Shown piece after piece: positions 1 through 14,329 of a stretch of DNA of 64,000 nucleotides; position 1 is the stretch's first letter, and each line of letters begins with the position of its first letter. This DNA is from Latrodectus hesperus. Lineage: Eukaryota > Arthropoda > Arachnida > Araneae > Theridiidae. The stretch spans positions 14,508,011 to 14,572,010 of the forward strand of contig CM075852.1 in NCBI GenBank assembly GCA_037975125.1, read 5' to 3'. Made by a program: the position numbers and the translations under genes. The notes beneath the pieces are model-generated. The model was given only the letters and a program-made list of their open reading frames with translations. It did not search any database and was not told the origin of the DNA.

Positions 1-1274
1 CCAAATGATCCAAGTTTGATTTTTTACCTGATTTTCTCACACTCTCAACTTTGCTTCAAAGGCTTGAATACATGAATACATTTGAGTGACAATCAGATTT
101 TTACCCCGTAACTTTGCATTCAGATCAGTCGAGTGTTTATTCTTATCTACCAAAAAGGCACAATCAACCCACTAGTGATAGTCATAATCAATTGGATTGC
201 CTTTTTTTTTAACATGAAAGCTTGAATAGAGTCACGTAATGCAAACAATTTTTCTAAAACTACTCCTCGACTGAGCCAACGAATTTCGGTGAAATAAGGG
301 ACATTAGAAAACTTTTCGTCCAAATCTTGTAAAAGCTGCCTGACCTGTCGGTGATTTAGTCCTCTGCTCCTCATAAAGTTTACTATTTTAATTATAGGTT
401 CCATGACACTGTCCACTTATAAATGTTTGGATGCCAATGATTCCTGATGAATTATACATGGAAATCCCATAAAATTCCCTGATGTTTTCTGTTTTAATGT
501 AGTTACAACGCTTGAATGTTTGCCAGCCATGGCAGGAGCGCCATCTATAGTTTTGCTGCTAAGTATATTCCAGACGAGTTCATATTCTGCTATCAAATGC
601 TCAATTGAAGAACAAATATCATTTTTGCTGTTGTAGTACCTGTCAATAGAATGCACTTTTTTAGTTCATCAGTTAATTCAAAGTTATTGTTAATACCTCG
701 TATAAAAACAACCAGTTGAGCTGTATCGACAGTATCAGTGCTCTCGTCAACAGCCAGTGAAAAGTTTGTATAAATCCCTTAATTTTTTCCTTCAGTTGAA
801 GAACCAAAAATTTTGAGATAAATCATTTATTCCTGAAACAACAGTGTTTCTTGACAGCGAAATATTTTGAATTATTGACTTTTGAAATGGAAATGAAACA
901 TCGGCAACTTTCAAAATACAGTCTTTAATAAAATCACCATCAGTGAAAGGTTTTGATCTCTTCGCTGTTTCTAATGCAAAATATAAAACTTGAATTCAGG
1001 GTATCTACGCTCTCAGTTTTAGCTTTATTTGATTGTTGACCTTGAAGTTTAGATTTTAAAGAAGACATTCTTATTTTTTCGGTGTAAAAATCAAATTTGA
1101 TTTATGATTCGTACCACAGTGTCTCTTCAAGTTAAACTCCTAACAAACAGCAACTGTTTGATTGCAAATCAAACACAGTGGTTTACCTTTCCATTCTAGG
1201 AAAAAATATGCAATTACCCATTTAAACTGAAAAACTCTGCACTCACTATCAATTTTACATTTTTGTGACATCAT
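1..1274 (-). pseudogene. GTF2IRD2/ZBED-like hAT transposase, broken, cut by the left edge
   Basis: Reading the minus strand from about 1274, the translation begins M-M-S-Q-K-C-K and reaches a BED-type zinc finger (LCLICNQTVAVC, then EFNLKRH further on). An in-frame TAG at 1142-1140 splits the finger. Further downstream are the hAT core pieces LAVDEST (about 760-730), DGAPAMAGKHS (about 550-515), CIIHQESLASK (about 460-420), NFMRSRGLNHRQVR (about 380-340) and YFTEIRWLSRG (about 300-265). After a frame change the reading continues CAFLVDKNKHS and up to the window edge. These match the GTF2IRD2-like/ZBED5-like hAT transposases common in arthropods (family knowledge). The gene needs several frame changes and contains stops, so it is a decayed copy. 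Its 3' end and terminal inverted repeat lie outside the window. Confidence in the family is high; exact boundaries are uncertain. Confidence 0.85.
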
Positions 1275-3079
1275 GCCAAAATCGTAACAATTATGGAACT
1301 CGACACAGCAATTATGGATATCGCACGCGCACAACACAAACAAATGCACAAAACCTTCACAATCACTACTTCGCAGTATAGCTAAAATCCTTGTCCGACC
1401 GTACCACTTCTAGTACTGGACTCAACTGACTCACGTCGCTCCAAAGCACTCTTTTTATATCGATAAGGAAGATTCTAATCTTAACTCGAAGCGCGTGGTT
1501 TCTGTTGTTCTCAACAAAAATGATAGGGTATTTTTGCTTGTTGCTTAGAAATGGCGTTACTGTCAATCTCTCTCGCTTGTTTAGGCACGCGCTGTCCTTG
1601 AAATTATTTATAAATGTAGTATGCGCATTTTAAAACTTCCGTAGAATAATAACAGCAAGTAATTAAACTATAATAACTGCAAGTAATTAAACAGAAATAT
1701 AAGACATTCACACAAATATTTACACTGTTTACGTTTTTCGTAACATCATAAAATCCTGCGGTGATTTTGATGTTAATTATAAATTCATCGAACCAAATGT
1801 AAATTTATTTAAGGTGAGCTCAGCGATACAGTTATTCAACTAGTTAATTATATAAACCAATGGATATTCATAGTTTCTTATGGCAAGCTAAAAATTAAAA
1901 GTTTATATTTTTCTATTACAGTAACACGAAAATATTCAATTTTTTGTATTCATTTCAGAAACTTTTGACTTTTAATTTATATAAATAAATATTTAGTAAT
2001 AAAATTCATGAAGAATGTTACGTTGGTTAATTTGTCGTTCGGTGGTTATATTTTATAGACTGAATAAAATTCAAGCTGGAACTAATTTTTTGAATTATTA
2101 ATAGCACTTATGTCTGAAAGAATCAAACACAAGAGCTTTCGCTCAGTGGAATTATTGAGACGTTAAATATTTTATTCTGTGCATGTCTTTTTTTCCTAAT
2201 AAACTTGCATTTGGACTCACAGTGGCCTAATTACAGAACAGCGCTCTACTCAGTTTAAGATCACAAATTCGATTCTAGCTACTGTTGAACAACGTTGAAA
2301 TGCATCTTAGATTTTTACTTTCTGTGTGCAAGTTTGTATAAGAAAAAGAGTTCTATGAATTTTTCCATGTCAATTTAAGCTATTATTTACGAAAATTGTG
2401 CTTGGAAGTTTTTGGAAATATTGCTGGACAAATATTAAAAGTTTTTAGCACCTCTGGTTTTTAGACTGTCTCTATAAGTTACTGTCTATCTAAAAGCATA
2501 AATATCAAAAAATTATCTGCGCTTATTGGTTGTCGTGGAAACGAAGACATGTTCCATTTTCAACTGCAGAAGCAAGAAGAAAAATCAAGCTCATCTTATT
2601 TTCAAGGCACTGAATGTCTTGAAAATAAAATGTGCTCTTAACCTTGAGTACTGCCAGTTTACAACATCCTCATTTGAAAAGAACAACTCTTGTCATAGCA
2701 ACTGCTTCTTAGCAGGCTTGAAGTAGACAAACAGTATCAAAAATCGCAACTTTGGATTATTGAGATCTAATGGTGTGACCACATGTTTTGAAGTGAAAAG
2801 TTCAATTTTAGTGAATTTCAAATGACAGCAAATGGGTGTTGACCTTCTGAATGCATATTTGTTATGAGGAGTGCTTCGAATGTTTCCTTCCTTGTGAACA
2901 GTAAATACAGCTCATTTTCTATAAAATTGCCCTTTCGAAAAGTAATAATAGGTTGTAAATATTAAAAATCACCTTATTGCTGCTTTCAGCTTTTAAGTTA
3001 CTAGGCAGAATCATCTTCAAGTTGTCATCATCAAGTTCTTATTTGACTCATCTTACCTTAAGGATAGCCTTTATGCGTT
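1275..3079. other. AT-rich spacer upstream of the hAT relic, no recognised gene
   Basis: The first 300 bases are probably the 5' untranslated part and end of the hAT element, but I could not identify its terminal repeat. A 14-base unit GCAAGTAATTAAAC occurs twice at about 1650-1692. A 66-codon open frame at 2526-2726 (+) is basic and Cys-containing but resembles nothing I know and is probably chance. Confidence 0.5.
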
Positions 3080-3109
3080 GGTCGAGAAGATCTCAGTTAT
3101 TGGTGAAAA

Positions 3110-3587
3110 GTGGTTTTGACACCGCATGGCGGACCGCATATTGGTGAAAGATTCATTTTAGGCATTTCAGAATCCATCATTTTGACTGCGATGGACAAAG
3201 AAACCATCTCCATTTTCGAAAGAAAAACTTTAAGAAACATCTTTGGTGGAATAAAATGTGAGAATACATGGCGAAGAAGAGCTAATTCTGAGAGCTCGAT
3301 AAACTATATAAAGAACCAGATATTGTTAAATTTATCTCAATACAGAGATTAAAATGGGCAGGACATTTGAGCCGGATGAACGACAATCGGGCGACGAAAA
3401 AAATTTTCTTGGATCGCCCCATGGCACCAGAAGAAGAGGACGACCGAAACTCCGATGGCATGACTGCCTTGAAAACGACCTAAAAACACTAAAAGTGACA
3501 AACTGGATGACCTCATCCAAAAATAGGGGGTCCTGGTATGCACTTCTGAAGAAGGCATATGCCCACACTGGGCTGTCAGGCCAATGA
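3110..3587 (+). pseudogene. 3' end of a non-LTR retrotransposon reverse transcriptase ORF
   Basis: Across two or three frames the + strand reads the conserved tail of an arthropod endonuclease/reverse-transcriptase: DKETISIFERKTLRNIFGG (3193-3250), then RLKWAGHLSRM (about 3349-3380), then GTRRRGRPKLRWHDCLENDL (about 3424-3483) and ending LLKKAYAHTGLSGQ with a stop at 3585-3587. The motif series 'R-L-K-W-A-G-H ... G-R-P-K-L-R-W' is typical of the C-terminus of RTE-like and related LINE polyproteins (family knowledge). Frame changes at about 3290 and 3400 show it is dead. No EN or RT palm is present upstream, so it is a 5'-truncated copy, the usual fate of LINE insertions. The exact clade cannot be settled from this tail. 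Confidence 0.8.
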
Positions 3588-3727
3588 AAAAGAAGAATCC
3601 ATCATTTGAATTATCTTGCGGCAGGACTTTTTATAGATAGTGGACCATATTCCCGTGATGCGAGAAACCCGGAAAATTCTTAAGCACCTACCCAGAGACA
3701 GAAATGCATGCTGAAAGCATATATACA

Positions 3728-4085
3728 TAGCGGTGTAGGGGAGCCCCGGACTGTACACTTAGGTCAACAGGTTTAGAATTCTCGCTCATCGTAATTTTGA
3801 ACCACGGTCAGGTGACGAGGCTGGCACCCTCCTCTCCACATCCACGCCACACCAGCAGAAGAACGTGGGCACGTCCCAGCCCCCGGAGCTTCAGCAACCC
3901 AGTGAGGGAGAGTCACCCTCCCAACCACTGCCCACGGCAAACGATGCTTCACTTTGCTGCTCTTAACGGGAAGCGACTTGAAGCTACTGCGCCTCTGGAG
4001 CTCAACATGCTGAAGGCAGAAAGCACCCATTGTCCAAGGATTGCTGGGATCCAACCCAGAAACTTTTGATTCGTAGAGAGTTGTT
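3728..4085 (+). repeat. GC-rich interspersed repeat family A, copy 1
   Basis: A roughly 350-base GC-rich segment in AT-rich surroundings. It shares with the segments at 13660-13985 and 29285-29572 the ordered motifs 'ACCACGGTCA(G/A)GTGA', 'CCTCCTCTCCA', 'CACGCCACACCA', 'GGAGCT(T/C)CAGCA' and 'ATCTTAAC' or 'CTCTTAAC' followed by GGAAG. Open frames across it (for example 3797-4069 + and 3773-4198 -) are by-products of the high GC content; no protein family is recognised. It lies just after the LINE tail at 3587. Likely a SINE or other non-autonomous retroposon of the host lineage; class not proven. Confidence 0.75.
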
Positions 4086-4204
4086 TTACCATTAGGCCAA
4101 GGAGAAACCTTGTAGATGATGGTTTGGTTTCTGCATTTTTTATGCACATCAATCGAAGTGTGAATTTCCAGGATTCCTCCCTGGCGATGTAGGAACATGG
4201 CACA

Positions 4205-8095
<3,891 letters not shown>

Positions 8096-8129
8096 CGGTA
8101 ACCAAAGTTGAGTAGTTGTTGAGGGTATC

Positions 8130-8960
8130 AATAGGATCCTCACCAAAAGTTATGACAGAATAATATAATGCTCATAGAAGAACAACACCGGCGAGACAGA
8201 ATCATGCCAGGAAAACCAAACTCACTGCGAGAGACATACAAACATTAAGGATGATTGTGACCAGTAGAAGAAAGAACATCGTGATTGCTGTGTTGAAAAA
8301 ACATTTACACATCGTCCCATATGGTTCGAACTGAATTGCATAAGCAAAATATTTTGAGGAAAACTGCGATTGCAAAACCCATGGGAACAGATGCAAATTG
8401 AAAACGGCAGGTATAGTTGCGCAAGAATCATACGGCTTGAAGTGTGGATCAATGAAACATGTATTGTTTTCCGATGAATCCAATTTCACCCGATTCCCTA
8501 CCATGGGAAAATTTTACATCAAAAGACTATCAAAATCTATCAAAAGACTATAATCCAAGTTGTTTCATTCCTAAAACAAAGCCTGCAGGAAGTTTTTCAT
8601 GGTTTGTAACTACATTTAGGGTTTGGAATAGTTTTCTTTGTAACCTTACAGAGACAGGTCATAAGTGCTACTACGTCACTCTTTTGGGCCTCTAACTGAA
8701 TCCAAAAGAGCAAAAAATTCAAATTGGCAACACCAAAGAGAAACCCAGGAACACTAAAATCTAAACAAAGAACTACAGATTTGGCGAGAAATCTCTTGAA
8801 GGGTATACATCATACTTATATTAGATTGCACATATCAAGATGATAATTCCTGGTTCATCACATTCGAATGGGTCAAGGATGGCTTCAGAAATGGGAGGAC
8901 TCACTTGCATATCTTGTGTGGCCTGCCTAATCACTGGATACTGTTTAAACTTTTATGGCC
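8130..8960 (+). pseudogene. Decayed Tc1-like transposase
   Basis: Discontinuous but ordered Tc1 motifs occur on the + strand: VRTELHKQNILRKTAIAKP (about 8318-8375) matches the end of the paired-like DNA-binding region; FSDESNFTRF (about 8467-8497) carries the first catalytic Asp; QDDNS (about 8838-8855) carries the second; and WPA followed by a stop and SLDT (about 8921-8943) matches the W-P-x-x-S-x-D-L block before the catalytic Glu, which is not identifiable. Many stops and frame changes lie between. This is an old copy of the Tc1/mariner DD34E group (family knowledge). I could not find its terminal repeats. Confidence 0.7.
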
Positions 8961-9417
8961 TGTTTCGGTAAACAGAGTGAGATACTGTTAACTTTTTTCT
9001 CTATGTGTCTATGTAAGAGTTAAAGGATTTTCTACTTGAGAAATGGTACAGAATTTTCTTATACCCATTTCTAATAAGAGTGAAGTGGTTTTAATTGTCA
9101 AAAATACTCTCAGATCTTATTAGAAGCAAAATACTTCCTTTTATGTATGGGTTTTCCATTATTTCGATTGACCTCTATATTTATCTGATCAAACGCCTAA
9201 TTACATTTTATGTATGATATCAATGAAGTTTTAAGTTACTTGGTGAATTTACTTTGGTCGGTGGTTGGTTATTCACTTCTTAGATTTTATTTACTCATTA
9301 TGGAGTTTAGGAATGGGAAAGTATATTATGATACATCAAAATAGTTTGGTAATGATAAAGAAATTAAAGAAAATTTCTTTGAAATCAAGTATTTATACCA
9401 TGAGCTTTATCCATTAT

Positions 9418-9563
9418 GTTTGGTGAGCTAATGGTTGAGCTGTCTTGTCTTAAGATTCAATAGCTTATAGGGCTTGATCCTCGCCACTGGCCTAAGCCAG
9501 TAGTGGTTTGAAATCCACTCAAAACTCCCGGTTTAATTAGCCTTCGTATGCAAAAAAAAAAAA
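9418..9563 (+). repeat. tRNA-derived SINE with poly(A) tail
   Basis: The 5' part has a plausible RNA polymerase III A box (TGGTGAGCTAATGG, 9420-9433) and a B box-like sequence GGGCTTGATCCTC (9470-9482) at tRNA-like spacing. It ends with a run of about 13 A residues at 9551-9563. A tRNA-like head plus an A tail is the usual SINE design. Not a functional tRNA: I see no foldable acceptor stem. Confidence 0.55.
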
Positions 9564-11589
9564 AATTATTACTGAATCACAAACAAGCAATTATTTACAA
9601 TATCAAAGAAAAACAATTACCTTCTATTCTACTGACTTTACTACTGAAATTAGTGTCTAACGGCGAGAAATAATAAAATGCATACTTATTTATTATCAAA
9701 ACAGAATTTGTACAAAATTTTTTATCGAAATTCTATATAAGGAAAATGAAAGTTATAGTTTTTTTTTATGAAACTAAAAGTGAATTTTCGGAAATGAAAA
9801 ATGATAACAAAATTCATAGTGACTGTTTCTTTATAAATGAGAAGAGAATATGAAATTCACATCTTTTAGATTAGGAAAATTGTATGTGCATGTCATAAAT
9901 TCATTTTTAAAAAATAATTTTCATATTTCTAATTTTATTTTACTCTATAAGCCCTTTTTGAAGATAATTTTTCTTACTAGTACATAAATTAAGAATTATT
10001 AATATTTTTAAGAATAATTAACCATAGGTTTTGACTGAATATCTGTGGGTACTGGAGCCAAATGAGCAAAATCTGCTCCAAAATAAAAAATTTTATATGA
10101 TGAGTTTCTGTAAGCGCTTAAATTATCTGCGAATTTGTAGCGAATTCCTATGTGCGCAGAATGATAAGAATTTTCTTAATATGAAATCTCAAGGAATGTT
10201 ATTTATTTTTATATTCTGGTAATTTATTTGTATTTCTTCTTTGCTCGATGGTTGGCCTACATAACGTGTCTTTTAAGTTATGCAACAGTGGTCGATCAAT
10301 AAAATATAAAATCTTCTAACAAAGACATTGTGTAAGGATATAGCTCTATTGTGTTCTGCTGTTCACGTATATTCTGTTACACTAAAAAGAGTTTTAATTT
10401 TTGGTATGTATCTTTGCTCATTATTTTCAGGTGTTATTTCATTCTATGAGGCCTAATATTTACCGAGTAAATTTCCATAAATTAATTTACTAAAGTTTTT
10501 TTTTATTTAATAAAGATATATTTTGATTGCTAGAAATTGTGAAATATTCGTAATTGTAAGAATAAAAATCCAAAATTATGGAAAATCGCAAAATTTTTGA
10601 TTTTGAATTTGGATTGGCGAAAAATTTGTATTGTGGTTAGCAACGAAATTACAAACCACGTCAAACCAGCATTAAAGAGTAAGATTTTATTTAATTTTTT
10701 TAATGAGTACCAAATTTCAATAAATTTTGTTTGTTGAAAAATATCAACGAACCTCTCAAACTTTTCTCAGTTCCAAATAAACGGGCCTATTTAATTTCTA
10801 CAGTAACTTCTAGATAGTATAATAAATATTTTTATTTATATAAAAAATTATTTTTAATAGCTTAATATTCTCGAGTATCAAATACTATTGAACTTTTACT
10901 TGATGATGAATATTTTATAGCATTCTGTAACAAATGATGAATTAAAAAATAATATTTCAGTGTGTGCATAATTCACTTATAATTTTAAATTCCTCTATAT
11001 TACTTTTTAGACTGAAATAGGATCAGATTCATTTTTGAAGTTACATCAGGAGATGGATAATTTTAAAATAATCACTAATCATAAGCTAATAGAAAACAAG
11101 AAAATGTACTAAAAGAACATATTCAAAATATATGTAATATTTTTTCAGATTATGTTACAGACTCATTTATAACTAAAAATTACCTTCTGTTGCACAAAAA
11201 AATATTTAATGACATAATTGATTTCTTTTTTATTACTGAGCGGTTTGATATTGCATGACATAATTTAAATTCGCCTAATTTCCCGCTGTTTCATGTGTAA
11301 CATCAAAATGTTTTGAAGATGACATCTGCTTATGTTTGCTGTTGAGTACGTTAACAACGGTGTAATGTTCGCAGACAAATATGTTATAAATACTATTAAT
11401 TAAATTATAAAATTTTACAAATAGTGTTAATTTTGCTCTTTTGAACAACCACGTTATGAAACATAAGTAAAAAATCTTATTTGACTTAAATTTCATGAAC
11501 AATCTTAAATACTTATCGTTAGTTCTTGAAGAATAAAATAGACGCGATTGAATGATGGCTTAATAAATTCATTAAAAATAAAATGTTAT
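9564..11589. other. AT-rich spacer, nothing recognised
   Basis: AT-rich DNA without motifs, long open frames or repeats that I can name. The open frame at 10031-10222 (+) is not recognisable. Confidence 0.5.
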
Positions 11590-11602
11590 AAGGGAACATT
11601 TA
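11590..11602. repeat. Target-site duplication, left copy (AAGGGAACATTTA)
   Basis: Thirteen bases identical to 12436-12448, exactly bracketing the truncated LINE between them. Confidence 0.85.
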
Positions 11603-12435
11603 TTCTTCTTGTTCTTAGAAATGGGTTTGTATGTCATTGGGCACCTCTGCTTTTTTCAACATTTCTTACTATTAGCTCCAAACCCAATGTTTCTTAGTTC
11701 CAGTTGCTCGGGTCACCCATTTTAATAATAAAGTCCGATAACCCTTTAATGGAGTCTAGGTGTAACTCTCTAGTATGGATGATGCCTAAAGAAATTAATC
11801 TAGGGAGGGCAAGAGCCTCGCATTCGTAAATGATAGGCTTGGCCGTTTCCTCTTGCGTATGACATTTCCTGCAGATAGGGTCTTGCTGAAACAGTCCCAT
11901 TTTATGGAGGTGTTTTCTGAAATAGTAGTGCCCAGTTATGAAGCCTATAATTAAACGTATCTTCTGCCTAGAGCATCTTAGAATTTCAGAGGCAATCCTT
12001 GCTGATGGTTCACTGATCATACTTTTAGCGTGGGTTTGACCAGGAGTGTTGAGCCAAGCTTCAAACATCTTCCGTTTTTCCCATCTAAAAACATTGGTTT
12101 TTGCGGTCTTCAAATTGATCCCATAGAAAGGTTCTGCACCAATGGGAAAAAAAGACGATCCTGGTTTAGCAAGCTCATCAGCCCTTTCATTACCTTCGAT
12201 ACTTTTGTGCCCTGGCACCCATACAAGGATCACCTTGTTTCTAGTTGCCAGTTCTGTAAGGTCTCTACATTCCAAAATCATTTTAGATTTGATTTCGAAA
12301 GAACTGAGCGCTTTTAAAGCGGCTTGACTGTCACTAAAAATGATAATCCACTTACCGTGGTAACCCTTCCTCATATTTAGTCGCAGACAGTGGATAATGG
12401 CCAAAACTTCTGCCTGGAAGAACGTAGCGTAACGC
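11603..12435 (-). mobile_element. 5'-truncated LINE insertion flanked by a 13-bp duplication
   Basis: An 833-base insertion between two perfect copies of AAGGGAACATTTA (11590-11602 and 12436-12448). On the minus strand it contains only the RNase H/zinc-knuckle end of a LINE ORF2 plus a short 3' untranslated region (11693-11603) ending in an A-rich tail (AAGAACAAGAAGAATA). Truncation at the 5' end plus a duplication of this size is the signature of target-primed reverse transcription (family knowledge). The perfect duplication and the open frame suggest a recent event. Confidence 0.85.
11694..12435 (-). pseudogene. RNase H and zinc-knuckle end of LINE ORF2, open but 5'-truncated
   Basis: About 247 codons stay open on the minus strand and end in a TAA at 11694. 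The RNase H fold is recognisable: FQAEVLAI with the second acidic residue, IIIFSDSQAAL with the third, and GNERADELA with the last Asp. The first strand with the initial D-G-S is missing because the copy starts there. Downstream are GHYYFRKHLHKMG and a Cys-rich block CRKCHTQEET...YEC in which a usual His appears replaced by Pro (TAKPIIYEC). The apparent start codon overlaps the target-site duplication, so the frame is not a real gene. LINEs with EN-RT-RNase H order belong to the I/R1/Jockey-related groups (family knowledge). A functional RNase H is unlikely without the first strand. Confidence 0.85.
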
Positions 12436-12448
12436 AAGGGAACATTTA
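12436..12448. repeat. Target-site duplication, right copy
   Basis: Matches 11590-11602 in all 13 bases. Confidence 0.85.
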
Positions 12449-13079
12449 ATACTTAAAAAATTTTTGTTATTTTAATATCACAGTGTCCAAAAAGCACAGT
12501 GTTAGTAACTTTAAATATTAAGCGTTTTATGTAATTAAAATAGTTTTCGTTTCTATTTTTTTTTTGTCCTATATGTATATTATGTAAAAAAAACTTTACA
12601 TAAAATTAATGCATGTTCCCCAAAAATAATACAAAACTATTAAGTCTGTTAATCTATTTTATTTAATTACGATTTTGTTAATATTATTTTACAGAATTCT
12701 CTTGATTTTGTTAAATTTGATTTTTTAAAACTTTCGATGAAAATATTAATTAGCGAATTTCATTTAATGCTTGTTTTAGAAAATTTGAAGTGATGCTATT
12801 TACATTGAAAAACATTCACTGTTTATAAGTTATCCCCAGTTATGTCAACAATTACTTTCAGACAGTATATATTGAAATATTTTCAAGTACATGACACAAT
12901 AATATTTTTTCAATAATTGTAATAAAACTTGGTATTTTCATTTATTCAGAAATTGGTTTTACTAGAAATGTTTTTTGCTAAAATATTAATACCGAAAAGT
13001 AGCTTTAGTTCACATTGAAACTCCAAAATGCTATCAAATAATATGAAATATTGATAAAATTAGAAAATTTCTATCTGTA

Positions 13080-13640
13080 AAAAGTTGTTGAATTTAATGC
13101 TATTGTTGTGTGAATAATGTGCCGCAATGAAAACAATGCGATTAATGTAATCATGAAGACATGCTTTGCCCAGAAGAATAAAAAGTTTGCAGAAAAGAAT
13201 AAAGCTGTTGTTTATTAAAGCTGCATTAAAAGCGATGACGGAATTTAAATTCCGTGCGTCCAGCTGCTTAAGAAAACATGTTTCCAATTGACCCCGGGTG
13301 CTCCAGAGATATGGGGTATTCTTGGTGAATAGGGAATGAAAGAAAGCTACAAATAAGCAAAGCCTCTGTGGAAGTATGGGGGGAGCCATCTTCTTTGAAT
13401 CCTTCAATCTTGTTTATGTTAATAATGCAGGGGTGTGTGTAAATAATTTTGCATCTCAAGTTTCTACAGTCAGTACTGCTTTTCTCCTTTTTGGATATCC
13501 TTTCTTTTCTCTTAGCCTTATTTGCTGGCGAGGATGAGCCTTTTAGGTTATCTAAGAATGAAATAAAGTGGAAGCTTCTTGCCAGTTCCGTTGGATTGCG
13601 ACTCAGCAATTACTTTAAGGTTTGCCTTAAGACGGGTACT
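13080..13640 (-). other. Moderately GC-rich segment with overlapping unrecognised open frames
   Basis: Two overlapping frames on the minus strand (13060-13407, 115 codons; 13268-13609, 113 codons) are long for such AT-rich DNA. Neither matches a family I know; both lack clear domains, although the first has hydrophobic stretches. The segment abuts family A repeat copy 2 at 13660 and may be part of another interspersed repeat rather than a gene. Confidence 0.3.
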
Positions 13641-13659
13641 GTATACATACATACATAGG

Positions 13660-13985
13660 GGTGCAGGCAAGCTCCAGATTGTACCTTTAGGTTAACGGGT
13701 TTGAAATACTCACCCATCACCAAGTGCCTCGTCATTTTGAACCACGGTCAAGTGACGAGGTCACACCTGAGCTGGTACCCTCCTCTCCATATCCACGCCA
13801 CACCAGCCGAAGGACTACCGACGTCACGTATTAAGGTGCAGACATCCCCAATCCACGGAGCTCCAGCAAACCAGTGATAAAGAACACGGCGCGGTTGCTC
13901 TCCCAACCACAAAGGAAGCTTTACTTCACTGATCTTAACGGAAAGCGGCGTGAGCCACTGGAGCTCGACACTGTTTACAGCTGTG
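13660..13985 (+). repeat. GC-rich interspersed repeat family A, copy 2
   Basis: Shares with copy 1 (3728-4085) the string CATTTTGAACCACGGTCA, then GTGACGAGG, CCTCCTCTCCA, CCACGCCACACCAGC, GGAGCTCCAGCA, TCTCCCAACCAC, ATCTTAACGGAAAGCG and GGAGCTCGACA in the same order. It has an extra segment around ACGTCACGTATTAAGG near 13820 that copy 1 lacks, so the copies differ by insertions and deletions as well as substitutions. No protein is recognised. Confidence 0.75.
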
Positions 13986-14329
13986 CTTCCAAGCCTTTGT
14001 GCTAGTAAACAAGAACAATATATTTTTTTCGGGGAAAAAATCAGCAGTCTCCATCTACCAATACCTTGTACCATTTCAATCACTCACCTTAACCTCCAGG
14101 CTGCGACGACCTTTCTTACATCGACCACGTGACTCGCTTTTTCTCCCCATCCTGAAATAATCTTCACTTCTAGAGGAGGTCATCCAATATTTCTAGGTTT
14201 TTTTTCCTTCTTTTGGCGGCTTTTTATTTCATTTCAGCTCTTCACATAGGTTTCCTCTCAGAAAGAGTCTTGCTCCCCCCCACACTGTTATCTGGAATGC
14301 CACCCTCTTCATTCTGCAAGGTATTACTG

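Noticed and set aside
3773..4198. 141-codon minus-strand frame over the GC-rich repeat
   Set aside because: Open only because of high GC in a dispersed repeat; the equivalent frame in copy 2 differs in length and reading.
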